Shown in pieces: positions 8,489 through 15,412 of a stretch of DNA of 53,216 bases (positions within the stretch are counted from its first letter, which is position 1; every line of letters begins with the position of its first letter). Source of the DNA: M55B144 sp964550615 (GTDB lineage: Bacteria; Bipolaricaulota; Bipolaricaulia; UBA7950; UBA9294); the NCBI GenBank assembly GCA_964550615.1, contig CAZKAB010000008.1, forward strand, positions 1 to 53,216, written 5' to 3'. The position numbers and the translations under genes are program-made. The notes under the pieces were generated by a model. The model searched no databases and had not been told where the DNA came from. It was given only the letters and a program-made list of their open reading frames with translations.

Positions 8489-9049
8489 ATGCGGATCATC
8501 GGAGGGAGCAGTCGAGGGCGGAAACTCGTGGAGTGGCAAGCTGCTGGAATAAGGCCGATGCGCGACTTTGTGCGAACGGCGTTGTTCAACATTATTGGCG
8601 AGACGATATTGGAGGCACGCTTTCTCGATCTGTTTTGCGGAACAGGAAGCGTTGGCTTGGAGGCGCTCTCTCGTGGGGCGCGCGAAGTCACGTTCATCGA
8701 TCAATCTGCGGATGCGTGCGGGATTGTGCGCCGCAACCTCGATCAGCTAGGGTTTCTTGATCGGGCGCGCGTGCTGCATGTAGACTATGTCGAAGGGATC
8801 GACTACCTGGAGCGACGTGGCAAGAAGTTCGATCTTGTCTTTGTCGGTCCTCCGTACGACAAGGGACTTGCCGACGCTGCGCTGCGGCTGTTTTCGGAAC
8901 GGTCGATCCTTGATCCTGACGCGGTCGTTATCACCGAGGTGAGAAACAAGACGACCTTGGATCAACAGTATGGGCTACTCAAACAGATTGACAAGCGGGT
9001 GTATGGAGACAATGTGCTTGATTTCTATCGCGCGACGACCGGCAGATAG
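8489..9049 (+). CDS. rsmD: 16S rRNA guanine-N2 methyltransferase RsmD-like
   Basis: A 186-residue SAM-dependent methyltransferase. The N-terminal MRIIGGSSRGRKL and the SAM motif DLFCGTGSVGLEALSRGA are characteristic of RsmD, which modifies G966 of 16S rRNA. The start at 8489 fits both the family N-terminus and the upstream GGGAG; an extension to 8390 would add unrelated residues. The catalytic motif, normally DPPY or NPPY, reads GPPY here (codon GGT instead of GAT or AAT), so activity is in question unless this is a sequence error. surE follows after 33 bases in the same direction. Confidence 0.88.
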   Translation: MRIIGGSSRGRKLVEWQAAGIRPMRDFVRTALFNIIGETILEARFLDLFCGTGSVGLEALSRGAREVTFIDQSADACGIVRRNLDQLGFLDRARVLHVDYVEGIDYLERRGKKFDLVFVGPPYDKGLADAALRLFSERSILDPDAVVITEVRNKTTLDQQYGLLKQIDKRVYGDNVLDFYRATTGR

Positions 9050-9082
9050 GCCGGATGTTGCGAGGCGTCTTGAGGAGATGCA

Positions 9083-9883
9083 GTGAACGATAAGAAGACA
9101 ATACTGATCACGAATGATGATGGGATTAACGCGCGCGGCTTGGTGGCACTCAAGGAAGAGCTTGATCGAGTGGCGTACGTGGAGGTGTATGCGCCGGATC
9201 GTAATTGGTCCGCTGCTAGTCGGACGATGACGTTTCACAAGCCGTTGCGGGTCGATCGCGTGCGCCTGTTGAACGGAAGCATCGGCCACATGACGAGCGG
9301 CACGCCGTCGGATTGCGTCTCTCTGGCTGTTCTTGGTCTACTCAAGGAGAAGCCCGATTTGGTCGTTTCAGGAATCAACGCCGGCCTCAATCTCGGTGAG
9401 GATGTCACCTACTCGGGAACGGTCGCGGCGGCGATGCAAGGTGCCCGTGCTGGAATTCCGGCGGTAGCCATGTCTATGGACATCGACGTTGAGGGACCGG
9501 AGGCACCCGACTACTCGCAGGCGGCAAACTTCGCAGCGCGACTGGCATCATTCATGCTGGAGTCCGATCCGCTTCCGGCAGGAGTGTTGCTCAATGTCAA
9601 TGTCCCCAGCCTATCGCGCGAGCGCCCACCTGAGGTGCGTCTCACACGCCTTGGAGGACTCGTGTACAAGAATTACCTGGTACATGGGAAGGATCCACGT
9701 GGCAGGAGTTACTACTGGATCACCGGTGAGCCGCGGACGAACCTGCCGCAGGAAGAGGAAGGAACCGACATCTGGGCGATCACGAACGGGTTCATCTCGA
9801 TTACGCCGATCCATCTCGACATGACCGATCAGCCGCTGCTCGACAAGTTGAAGGAGTGGGAGGAGCGCCCCTGGTTTGCGTGA
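9083..9883 (+). CDS. surE: 5'/3'-nucleotidase SurE
   Basis: A 266-residue metal-dependent nucleotidase that removes phosphate from nucleoside monophosphates. The signature ILITNDDGINARG is at the N-terminus (metal-binding DD near residues 11-12). The other family blocks follow: APDRNWSAASRTMT, TPSDCV, VSGINAGLNLG and YSGTVAAAMQG. The length is typical. The GTG start is preceded by GAGGAGATGC. It probably shares a transcript with rsmD and converges on the Gdt1-like gene, with 7 bases between the stops. Confidence 0.95.
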   Translation: MNDKKTILITNDDGINARGLVALKEELDRVAYVEVYAPDRNWSAASRTMTFHKPLRVDRVRLLNGSIGHMTSGTPSDCVSLAVLGLLKEKPDLVVSGINAGLNLGEDVTYSGTVAAAMQGARAGIPAVAMSMDIDVEGPEAPDYSQAANFAARLASFMLESDPLPAGVLLNVNVPSLSRERPPEVRLTRLGGLVYKNYLVHGKDPRGRSYYWITGEPRTNLPQEEEGTDIWAITNGFISITPIHLDMTDQPLLDKLKEWEERPWFA

Positions 9884-9890
9884 GAATAGC

Positions 9891-10166
9891 CTAGGCTTTC
9901 CAAATCGTCCATACGCCGACGATGATGAATAGGCAACCAGCCGTGTAGTGGACTGCGCGAATTGCTCCTTCCGGAATCAGCCGTGACATTACTGCGCCAA
10001 GCACAACGGCAAGAGCGGTAGAGAGGAGAAGAGCGGCTCCTGCCCCGATGAACACGGCCCATGGCGCGTTTGCCTCGGCAGCAAGGCCGAACGCGGCAAG
10101 CTGTGTCTTATCGCCGATCTCGGCCATGAACACGAGTACAAATGTGGAGAGGATCGTTCTGAGCAT
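9891..10166 (-). CDS. Half-size Gdt1/TMEM165 (UPF0016) cation transporter
   Basis: A 91-residue membrane protein with three hydrophobic helices and the family signature E-I-G-D-K-T-Q-L near residues 16-23. Full-length Gdt1 proteins carry this unit twice; single-unit bacterial forms are expected to act as dimers. Characterised bacterial relatives export Mn2+, so metal homeostasis is the likely role. The start has a strong GGAGGTG. The promoter at 10217-10189 leaves a leader of about 17-20 bases, too short for the Mn2+ (yybP-ykoY) riboswitch often found before such genes. Confidence 0.88.
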   Translation of the reverse strand: MLRTILSTFVLVFMAEIGDKTQLAAFGLAAEANAPWAVFIGAGAALLLSTALAVVLGAVMSRLIPEGAIRAVHYTAGCLFIIVGVWTIWKA

Positions 10167-10188
10167 GGCTCACCTCCGGAATGTGAGG

Positions 10189-10217
10189 ATTCTACTGTGG
10201 CTGTCTTGCGGCGGCAA
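10189..10217 (-). promoter_or_regulatory. Promoter of the Gdt1-like gene: TTGCCG-17-TAGAAT
   Basis: On the reverse strand, TTGCCG (10217-10212) and TAGAAT (10194-10189) are separated by 17 bases. The box ends about 22 bases before the start codon, leaving room for the GGAGGTG site. It lies back to back with the promoter of the divergent gene at 10266; the two -35 boxes are about 13 bases apart, so the polymerases could interfere with each other. Confidence 0.6.
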
Positions 10218-10230
10218 TCGTTTTCCGGGC

Positions 10231-10259
10231 TTGCCTCGCGTGTTCCTGCCGCATACACT
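10231..10259 (+). promoter_or_regulatory. Leaderless-type promoter TTGCCT-17-TACACT
   Basis: TTGCCT (10231-10236) and TACACT (10254-10259) are spaced by exactly 17 bases, and the ATG at 10266 comes 6 bases after the -10 box. Transcription should start at or next to the A of the start codon. No ribosome site lies between. Confidence 0.65.
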
Positions 10260-10265
10260 GCCCGT

Positions 10266-10781
10266 ATGTGGAAGAGAAAACGGTACCAGTTCTTCACAAA
10301 CGTCACGTATCGAACGTGCGGAACCTGTCTTTCCGAACACGGGCGAATCGCGAACCGCTCCGATGCGTTCTTGCAGTGCGACAACGATTGTGAGAGACAT
10401 GTCGTTCCGTTTTTCAGAAGTGAATTGGCGTACCGTCGTCGGCTACAGAAAGAGATGTTTGCGTCTTCCAAGGGGGAGTTGGAGCGGCGACGGCTGTTCA
10501 ATAGCGGGATTGCAGCATTGGGAGGAGATAACGAGCAGGCGCTCAATCTGTTGACGGCGTCGGCCCGCCATGACCTGTACATCCCGGAGGTGGAGCGGCT
10601 GATTGCTGCCAAGGAAGGAGTCTTGCGAGCCGACTCGGACTTACGGAGGAGACTTCTTGCCGTTTTCGCACGCGCTTACTCCGATAAGTTTGGCTGGTAC
10701 CGCTACGAACGATTGCCGGAGCCAATGCGGATTGCGCGTGAAACGGAAGGATTGCGACGCCTGCGGGAGATGTTCGAATGA
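10266..10781 (+). CDS. Unknown basic protein with paired cysteines, coupled to comEA
   Basis: A 171-residue cytoplasmic protein I do not recognise. The N-terminal third is basic and aromatic and holds C-G-T-C and, about 25 residues on, C-D-N-D-C-E-R-H, a plausible zinc site. The C-terminal two thirds are helical and charged. The start at 10266 is chosen because of the promoter 6 bases before it; a GTG at 10197 would lie upstream of that promoter. Its TGA overlaps the ATG of the ComEA-like gene (10778-10781). A DNA-related role alongside ComEA is possible from context only. Confidence 0.6.
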   Translation: MWKRKRYQFFTNVTYRTCGTCLSEHGRIANRSDAFLQCDNDCERHVVPFFRSELAYRRRLQKEMFASSKGELERRRLFNSGIAALGGDNEQALNLLTASARHDLYIPEVERLIAAKEGVLRADSDLRRRLLAVFARAYSDKFGWYRYERLPEPMRIARETEGLRRLREMFE

Positions 10782-11155
10782 GATCGCGGTACTCACACGC
10801 TCAGGAGATGGGCCTGGTAGTTCTTGTTGCAATGGGGATCCTGGCAAGCGGCGTCGCCATGTATGTCCCAAGGCTCATCCATCACCATCCGCCGGCCCCT
10901 ATCCCGGCGATTCTGCCAAACGTGCGAGTGATCGTGCCCACGTTTCTTGACTCACCTCCAAAGGTCGATATCAACACCGCCGGCGTTGATGAACTAGCAA
11001 CGCTTCCCGGAATTGGTGACGTGCTGGCGCAGCGGATCATCGCCTATCGGCAAGAACACGGATCGTTTCACACGATTGGTGAGTTGGCGAACGTCAGTGG
11101 CGTTGGCGATAGCGTCATTGCCAAGGTCAGCGCCCTAGTCACATTGGGACAGTAA
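10778..11155 (+). CDS. comEA: ComEA-like DNA-binding protein, membrane-anchored
   Basis: A 125-residue protein with one N-terminal transmembrane helix (about residues 10-30), a proline-rich linker and a C-terminal tandem helix-hairpin-helix domain starting VDINTAGVDELATLPGIG and ending near ANVSGVGD. ComEA proteins bind incoming double-stranded DNA at the outer face of the membrane during natural transformation. No comEC or other competence gene is in the window, and short ComEA-like proteins also occur in non-competent bacteria, so the role is uncertain. It is translationally coupled to the unknown gene at 10266. The 160 bases after it hold nothing I can name. Confidence 0.8.
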   Translation: MRSRYSHAQEMGLVVLVAMGILASGVAMYVPRLIHHHPPAPIPAILPNVRVIVPTFLDSPPKVDINTAGVDELATLPGIGDVLAQRIIAYRQEHGSFHTIGELANVSGVGDSVIAKVSALVTLGQ

Positions 11156-11315
11156 TCGTCGCATGGCTGCAGTTGGCGGTGTCGTTGGTGGATGCTCTGC
11201 CTGACTCGCAGTGCAGCAAACTGCAGCGTGATTTGTCGAGTACGCTTTGATCCCACTTCTGGCTGTCAGCTTGTTGTTGGCGCCATGAGATCGTCCGATA
11301 AGACCTGTTCGGCGA

Positions 11316-12275
11316 TTAGTAAAATACGCACCGGGTGCGGTGGCGTGATCGAGCCTTGTAGTGACGCCCCTGCCCCCGGTTCCAGAGAATGTAGTCGAGC
11401 TTGTGAGCGCTTGTCTCGCACCCCGAGCGTGTGAGTTCCTCGACGATCAATCCCACTGCGTGTACGGCGCAAGCGCGGATCTCGATCTCTTCTGGAGATC
11501 CCGACACAATCAAGTCTCCTCTCTCAATGCGAGCGACGAGAGCAGAGTCGTATGCCAATATCCCGTCGATGCGCAGCACATGCGGCACGAGGTTATCGGC
11601 GAAGATCGTCAGGCGATCAATATCTTCGAACTTTCCCAGCGACGTTCCGCCGAACGCCAGCGCCAGATCGGCTGCGGTGAGCTGAGCCCGCTTGTAGAAG
11701 GATACGGTCGCTCCATCATACACTGCGGTATCATCGAATAGCGGCATCTGTCGCAGAATCTCGACTAGTCTCGACGAAGATTGCTCCGCGGCAAGGATCA
11801 TATCGACGAATCTTCCGCGGAAGCGGTCAAGCAAGTAGCTGCCCAAGTCGTTGAGCGCCTTGGCGAAGAGGCACATTAGCTCAGCCGCCTCCGGCTGTCC
11901 CATGTCTTGATGAAAGATCTTGGCGCAATCCGCAGGCACTATCTCCGTGAGGGCATGTGCCGAAACCGGTCCGCGTGACGCGAAATGATCGTTCAAGTAT
12001 GATGCGATCGTGAAATAGCCGGACATCCCAGCGCGCTTTCGCAGATGAGGAAAATACCCTGACCCGAAATTGATCGCGTCAAGCGTGATGAGGAACGATG
12101 CCGTGTCTTCCCCGTGGTTCAAGTAATGGCGTGTCGGGTCCAGCACCGGCTCGTCCGATAGCGACTGGGAGAGATGCGCGCCGTACGATGCAATCCCCGC
12201 CGGATTAACGCGAACATGAGTTGCCCTCGCCGCCACGCGCGCACAACTGACGCGTACCTCGTCTAATGGATCCAT
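11316..12275 (-). CDS. Queuosine salvage protein (DUF2419, queuosine 5'-phosphate N-glycosylase family)
   Basis: A 319-residue protein of the Qng1/DUF2419 family, which releases queuine base from queuosine or its 5'-phosphate for re-use in tRNA modification. Visible family blocks are LDAINFGSGYFP (near residues 67-78), FADNLVPHVLRIDGIL, and the C-terminal LDYILWNRGQ followed by a basic tail ending RTRCVFY. The length matches the family. The ATG follows GGAG at a good distance. It stands alone and is convergent with comEA. No tgt, que transporter or queuosine synthesis gene is nearby, so the pathway is inferred from the family only. Confidence 0.85.
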   Translation of the reverse strand: MDPLDEVRVSCARVAARATHVRVNPAGIASYGAHLSQSLSDEPVLDPTRHYLNHGEDTASFLITLDAINFGSGYFPHLRKRAGMSGYFTIASYLNDHFASRGPVSAHALTEIVPADCAKIFHQDMGQPEAAELMCLFAKALNDLGSYLLDRFRGRFVDMILAAEQSSSRLVEILRQMPLFDDTAVYDGATVSFYKRAQLTAADLALAFGGTSLGKFEDIDRLTIFADNLVPHVLRIDGILAYDSALVARIERGDLIVSGSPEEIEIRACAVHAVGLIVEELTRSGCETSAHKLDYILWNRGQGRHYKARSRHRTRCVFY

Positions 12276-12368
12276 ATTCCACTCCCTGTTTAGGATTCAA
12301 GTGTAAGAGCGTATCCATGCGGGAGAGACAGCACAAGCAAGTTGTTTCCCGCGCGTACACTTGTGCGC

Positions 12369-12374
12369 TATAGT
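12369..12374 (+). promoter_or_regulatory. -10 box TATAGT for the 12395 gene
   Basis: TATAGT lies 20 bases before the ATG at 12395, leaving a short leader with GGAGGTG. A TTGTTT at 12342-12347 would give a 21-base spacer, so the -35 is poor. Confidence 0.4.
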
Positions 12375-12394
12375 CTTACCGGAGGTGACTATCC

Positions 12395-12811
12395 ATGCGT
12401 AACATGAGATTCATGGCCGTCTTCGTTGTCATCATTGGACTGGTCGCATCGGTTGCCGCAGCTGCTGACGTGGTGCGCTTTACGCTCGCATCTGGGCAAG
12501 ATCTGGTACGGTATCCGGGGATTGTTCCGGTAAGCGAGAGACAGGACGCCGCGCCGCTATACGCCGTGGTCCTTCCCGGAACGAGCCTAGTCGTCATCAT
12601 CCGCCCGCTGACGGAGAGCGAATACGGCTCGTTTCAGGTGCAAGCGATCTCCGCGCAGATGATCGAGCAGCAGATGCTGGTTGCAGCAATAGTGCTGCCG
12701 CTGATGAATGAGAGCGACGTGGCGGCATTGTCAAAGGATCTGGTGGCGCTGCTTGAACGACAAGTGAATGAGATTAGCGGGTTCGACGTATTCACCGTGC
12801 TGGGCAACTAG
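12395..12811 (+). CDS. Small exported protein, function unknown
   Basis: A 138-residue protein with a clear cleavable signal peptide (hydrophobic stretch ending AAAA near residue 24). The mature part is mixed alpha/beta with no cysteine and no recognised motif. The ATG has a strong GGAGGTG eight bases upstream and a -10 box at 12369. It converges on the MoaD-like gene at 12808, with 4 bases shared at the 3' ends. I do not recognise the family. Confidence 0.6.
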   Translation: MRNMRFMAVFVVIIGLVASVAAAADVVRFTLASGQDLVRYPGIVPVSERQDAAPLYAVVLPGTSLVVIIRPLTESEYGSFQVQAISAQMIEQQMLVAAIVLPLMNESDVAALSKDLVALLERQVNEISGFDVFTVLGN

Positions 12812-13059
12812 CCCCCTCCCACGGGAGGGAAAAGGGCGACCCGATCTCCTTGGTGCAGCTGTTGCTCTGAGGTGGCGACCCTTCCGTTGATGAACACAAG
12901 GTGGATTGCATCTCTCGGGATGGAGAGACTTTCGACGAGTTCGGCTACTTTCGTCTCGCGATCGACGTGCATTGCCGTTGGCTTGCCGGCGGAGATCCCG
13001 GGGACAAGGGCCGCGAGCGTCGCGTACAACAGCAAATCCACCTCAATCTGCTGGATCAT
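12808..13059 (-). CDS. MoaD/ThiS-type sulfur carrier ending in Gly-Gly
   Basis: An 83-residue beta-grasp protein ending F-P-P-V-G-G-G. The exposed C-terminal glycines are what a MoaD-type carrier needs to be adenylated and thiocarboxylated for pterin-dithiolene synthesis. The block INGRVA...GDRVALFPP is typical of MoaD. It is the last gene after an AOR-family oxidoreductase and another MoaD-like gene, whose 3' end it overlaps by 17 bases. That context is known for tungsten/molybdenum-pterin enzymes and suggests a carrier dedicated to this cofactor. Activating enzymes (MoeB, MoaE) are not in the window. Confidence 0.82.
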   Translation of the reverse strand: MIQQIEVDLLLYATLAALVPGISAGKPTAMHVDRETKVAELVESLSIPRDAIHLVFINGRVATSEQQLHQGDRVALFPPVGGG

Positions 13060-13342
13060 CGCCGTGCTTCGGTTCGAAGTACCACTTGTACAGAAGCTGC
13101 ATATCGTCGGGGAAAAGACCTAGTCGATCGCCGGAGTGAAGTACACGGTCGAGTGAGGAGTATTCTCCGTTGACAAAGACATTTGCGCCCAGATCGGCCC
13201 TGTCAATCCCAATCGCAGCAACAGCAGTCGCGATCGTGTCTCCGTCGTCTATGTCGAGATAGACGATCGATTCTCCGCGAGGGTCGGTATCGGCAGCGAC
13301 GCGACGCAGTTTGCCGTATAGATGGACCTCAATTCGATTCAT
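13043..13342 (-). CDS. MoaD-like beta-grasp protein lacking the C-terminal Gly-Gly
   Basis: A 99-residue protein with the MoaD/ThiS core (start MNRIEVHLYGKL, central NGEYSSLDRVLHSGDRLGLFP). Instead of ending at a glycine pair it continues about 20 residues in a charged and aromatic tail (around KWYFEPKHGDD), so it cannot act as an ordinary sulfur carrier. It may be a structural subunit or regulator of the oxidoreductase encoded just upstream (58 bases). The ATG at 13342 has GGA nearby; a TTG at 13354 is an alternative start. Paralogy with the neighbouring Gly-Gly protein is likely. Confidence 0.7.
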   Translation of the reverse strand: MNRIEVHLYGKLRRVAADTDPRGESIVYLDIDDGDTIATAVAAIGIDRADLGANVFVNGEYSSLDRVLHSGDRLGLFPDDMQLLYKWYFEPKHGDDPAD

Positions 13343-13399
13343 GATTAGGTCCAACGTGCGGCAGGCCGATTCTGGCTTGCCGCACGTCTGAATACAGAG

Positions 13400-15151
13400 C
13401 TAGCCAAGAATACTGTCCAGATCGTCATTTGAGATGTCCCACACCGCGTTGTGTGGCGGGAGCGGCTCACGGCTCATGAACTCAGGAAGGCGATCGTTTG
13501 CGGCCGTGAATCCGGCGCCGCGGTTAAACGCTTTCTCGATACCGATGATCTCTTTTCCGATTCTGACAACATCGTCGCCGGTCCAATGTGTGCCAAGGAT
13601 TCCGTTGCATTCGTCGACCATTCCATCAAATCCTGACGGAATGTCGAGGATGGCGAATGCAATGAACAGACAGTGGCCGCTCGAATCGATGAATGCGGTC
13701 GCATACTGGAATCCGCGCGTCATTTCCACTTTCTTCTTTTCCAGCGGATCGGCTTCGCCGGCGACGCCGAGGACCTCGGTGGCGATCGTGTAACCGGAGG
13801 TGTGATCGGCTCCCATCGTTGACACGGCATACGTCATTCCGATTCCCTTGATTGCGCGTGGTTCGTACGCAGGCATGTTCTGTCCCTTGACGGCGGGAAC
13901 GCGCTCTACGCCCAGTACACGCCCGGTCGTGACCGCGCCGCTGCCGAGTACGCGCCCAAGCGGGGTCCCTGTACCGATTTCATCAACGAGTTCAAGCGCC
14001 CTCTTCCCGTCACCGAAATTAGCGAGGCCGCCTTCCATTGCCACCGCGATCGTACCCCCGATCTCGATCGTATCGAGGCCGTATTCGTTGCATCTATTGA
14101 TAAGGTCGGCGATTGTATCAAGGTCATCGATTCCGCAATTGGGTCCGAACGCCCAATCGGACTCGTACTCAACGCATGACACATGTTCGCTCCCATCGCG
14201 ACGATACAGGGTGTTCGAGCATTGGATGATGCATCCGGGGCTACAAGCGTGGTTATAGACCTCTTTGCCGGTGCGTTCCTTGTTGATCTCGAAAATCGCC
14301 TCACCGGCGACTTTTGCTGCACCCTCAAACCGGCCGCTGCGGAAATTGCGCGTTGGAAGTCCCCCTGCCTCATTGATTATGTTTACCAGTACTGCCGTTC
14401 CGTACGCGTTCAGCGCTCCCTTTGGCTTGGTGATTGCGTGCGAGGTCAGTGCCTCGGCGAGTTTCTTTCGCCCTTGGTCGAACAACTCCTTGTTTGCGAT
14501 CTCCACGCCGGGGGCGTCGGTGTCGTCTAGAATGATGAACTTCAAGCCCTTGCTCCCCAGTACCGCGCCCATCCCGCCGCGACCCGAATAGCGGGTAGCA
14601 CGGCCTTTCATGTCGTTGAAGCAGACGCCGGCGCTTCCCAGGCGGTATTCGCCCGCCGTGCCGATACCGAGGATAGACGTATGCGACACGTCGCCGTGCT
14701 GGCGGAACAGGCTCTCGTAAGCGCTTCCGAGTTTCATTCCGACATACTCGTCTGCGGGGACGAACTTCACGCCATCCTTGTCGATCTTGATGGTCCAATA
14801 CTTGTCCTTCTCGGCAGGCTTACCCTCGACGATGATTGCCTTGATTCGCAATCGAGCGAGCATGTGGGCGAATGCGGTTCCGGCGTTCGATTCCTTGATT
14901 GTTCCTGTAAGCGGCGATTTTGCGCCCACAGATACGCGTGCGGAAGAGGGGGCAGCGGTCCCGCTGACAATGCCGGCGGCAATCACGACTTTGTTGTTCG
15001 GCCCGAGCGAGTGACACGTGGGTGGCACCTCATCGAAAACGATGCTTGATGTCAGCCAGCGTCCAGCCCTCTGGAGATATTTCTCTGGCACACTCTCAAA
15101 GGTGGCTGCTAGCTCAGTCATGTCGATACGCAAGATACTCTGCACGATCAA
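13400..15151 (-). CDS. Aldehyde:ferredoxin oxidoreductase family protein (tungsten/molybdenum bis-pterin enzyme)
   Basis: A 583-residue protein of the AOR family, which oxidises aldehydes or related substrates and reduces ferredoxin using a bis-pterin W or Mo centre and one 4Fe-4S cluster. The N-terminal half includes the family block RYSGRGGMGAVLGSKGLKF. The likely cluster ligands are C-SPG-C-IIQ-C plus the late cysteine in SSGHCLF. The spacing C-x3-C-x3-C differs from the C-x2-C-x3-C of the Pyrococcus AOR, so the substrate may differ. The start is ambiguous: TTG at 15151 abuts the stop of a tiny upstream ORF, and GTG at 15145 is 10 bases after GGAG. Two MoaD-like genes follow. Confidence 0.88.
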   Translation of the reverse strand: MIVQSILRIDMTELAATFESVPEKYLQRAGRWLTSSIVFDEVPPTCHSLGPNNKVVIAAGIVSGTAAPSSARVSVGAKSPLTGTIKESNAGTAFAHMLARLRIKAIIVEGKPAEKDKYWTIKIDKDGVKFVPADEYVGMKLGSAYESLFRQHGDVSHTSILGIGTAGEYRLGSAGVCFNDMKGRATRYSGRGGMGAVLGSKGLKFIILDDTDAPGVEIANKELFDQGRKKLAEALTSHAITKPKGALNAYGTAVLVNIINEAGGLPTRNFRSGRFEGAAKVAGEAIFEINKERTGKEVYNHACSPGCIIQCSNTLYRRDGSEHVSCVEYESDWAFGPNCGIDDLDTIADLINRCNEYGLDTIEIGGTIAVAMEGGLANFGDGKRALELVDEIGTGTPLGRVLGSGAVTTGRVLGVERVPAVKGQNMPAYEPRAIKGIGMTYAVSTMGADHTSGYTIATEVLGVAGEADPLEKKKVEMTRGFQYATAFIDSSGHCLFIAFAILDIPSGFDGMVDECNGILGTHWTGDDVVRIGKEIIGIEKAFNRGAGFTAANDRLPEFMSREPLPPHNAVWDISNDDLDSILG

Positions 15152-15301
15152 TCAACTCCTTTTGCGCACATTGTGCGTGTCGGTCATCTTGTCAGTTATG
15201 TAGGCGGGATCACGAATTTCCACGCTTGCTTCACTATAGTGCAGAATCGCCGGCAGGACAACCGAAAACACACACACTGCGCCGATAAACGCGACCAGCA
15301 T
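15152..15301 (-). CDS. Possible 49-residue single-pass membrane protein upstream of the AOR gene
   Basis: A short reading frame begins ATG at 15301 and ends TGA at 15152, directly abutting the TTG start candidate of the AOR gene. It encodes a hydrophobic segment (about residues 2-19, MLVAFIGAVCVFSVVLP) followed by a polar, charged tail. The in-frame codons upstream of the ATG also encode a plausible basic N-terminal flank (RGFRF) but contain no ATG, GTG or TTG. A weak GAGG lies upstream. The stop sits within the ribosome site of the AOR gene, which suggests coupling. Chance cannot be ruled out for so short an ORF. Confidence 0.4.
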   Translation of the reverse strand: MLVAFIGAVCVFSVVLPAILHYSEASVEIRDPAYITDKMTDTHNVRKRS

Positions 15302-15342
15302 GAATCGAAAACCTCGAGCTTGCTCCTCTGATCGTCCGATGC

Positions 15343-15371
15343 TTGCTTTGCCGTCCCTGTATAGCTAGAGT
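15343..15371 (+). promoter_or_regulatory. Candidate promoter TTGCTT-17-TAGAGT before the barrel-like gene
   Basis: TTGCTT (15343-15348) and TAGAGT (15366-15371) are 17 bases apart. A start near 15378 gives a leader of about 35 bases ending in AAAGGAGG, a strong ribosome site, before the ATG at 15413. Confidence 0.4.
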
Positions 15372-15412
15372 TAGATGACTAGCGGCACATAACACAGAAA
15401 GGAGGCAGTTAG

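Noticed and set aside
9891..10230. Mn2+ (yybP-ykoY) riboswitch upstream of the Gdt1-like gene
   Set aside because: The promoter leaves only about 20 bases of leader, too short for the aptamer.
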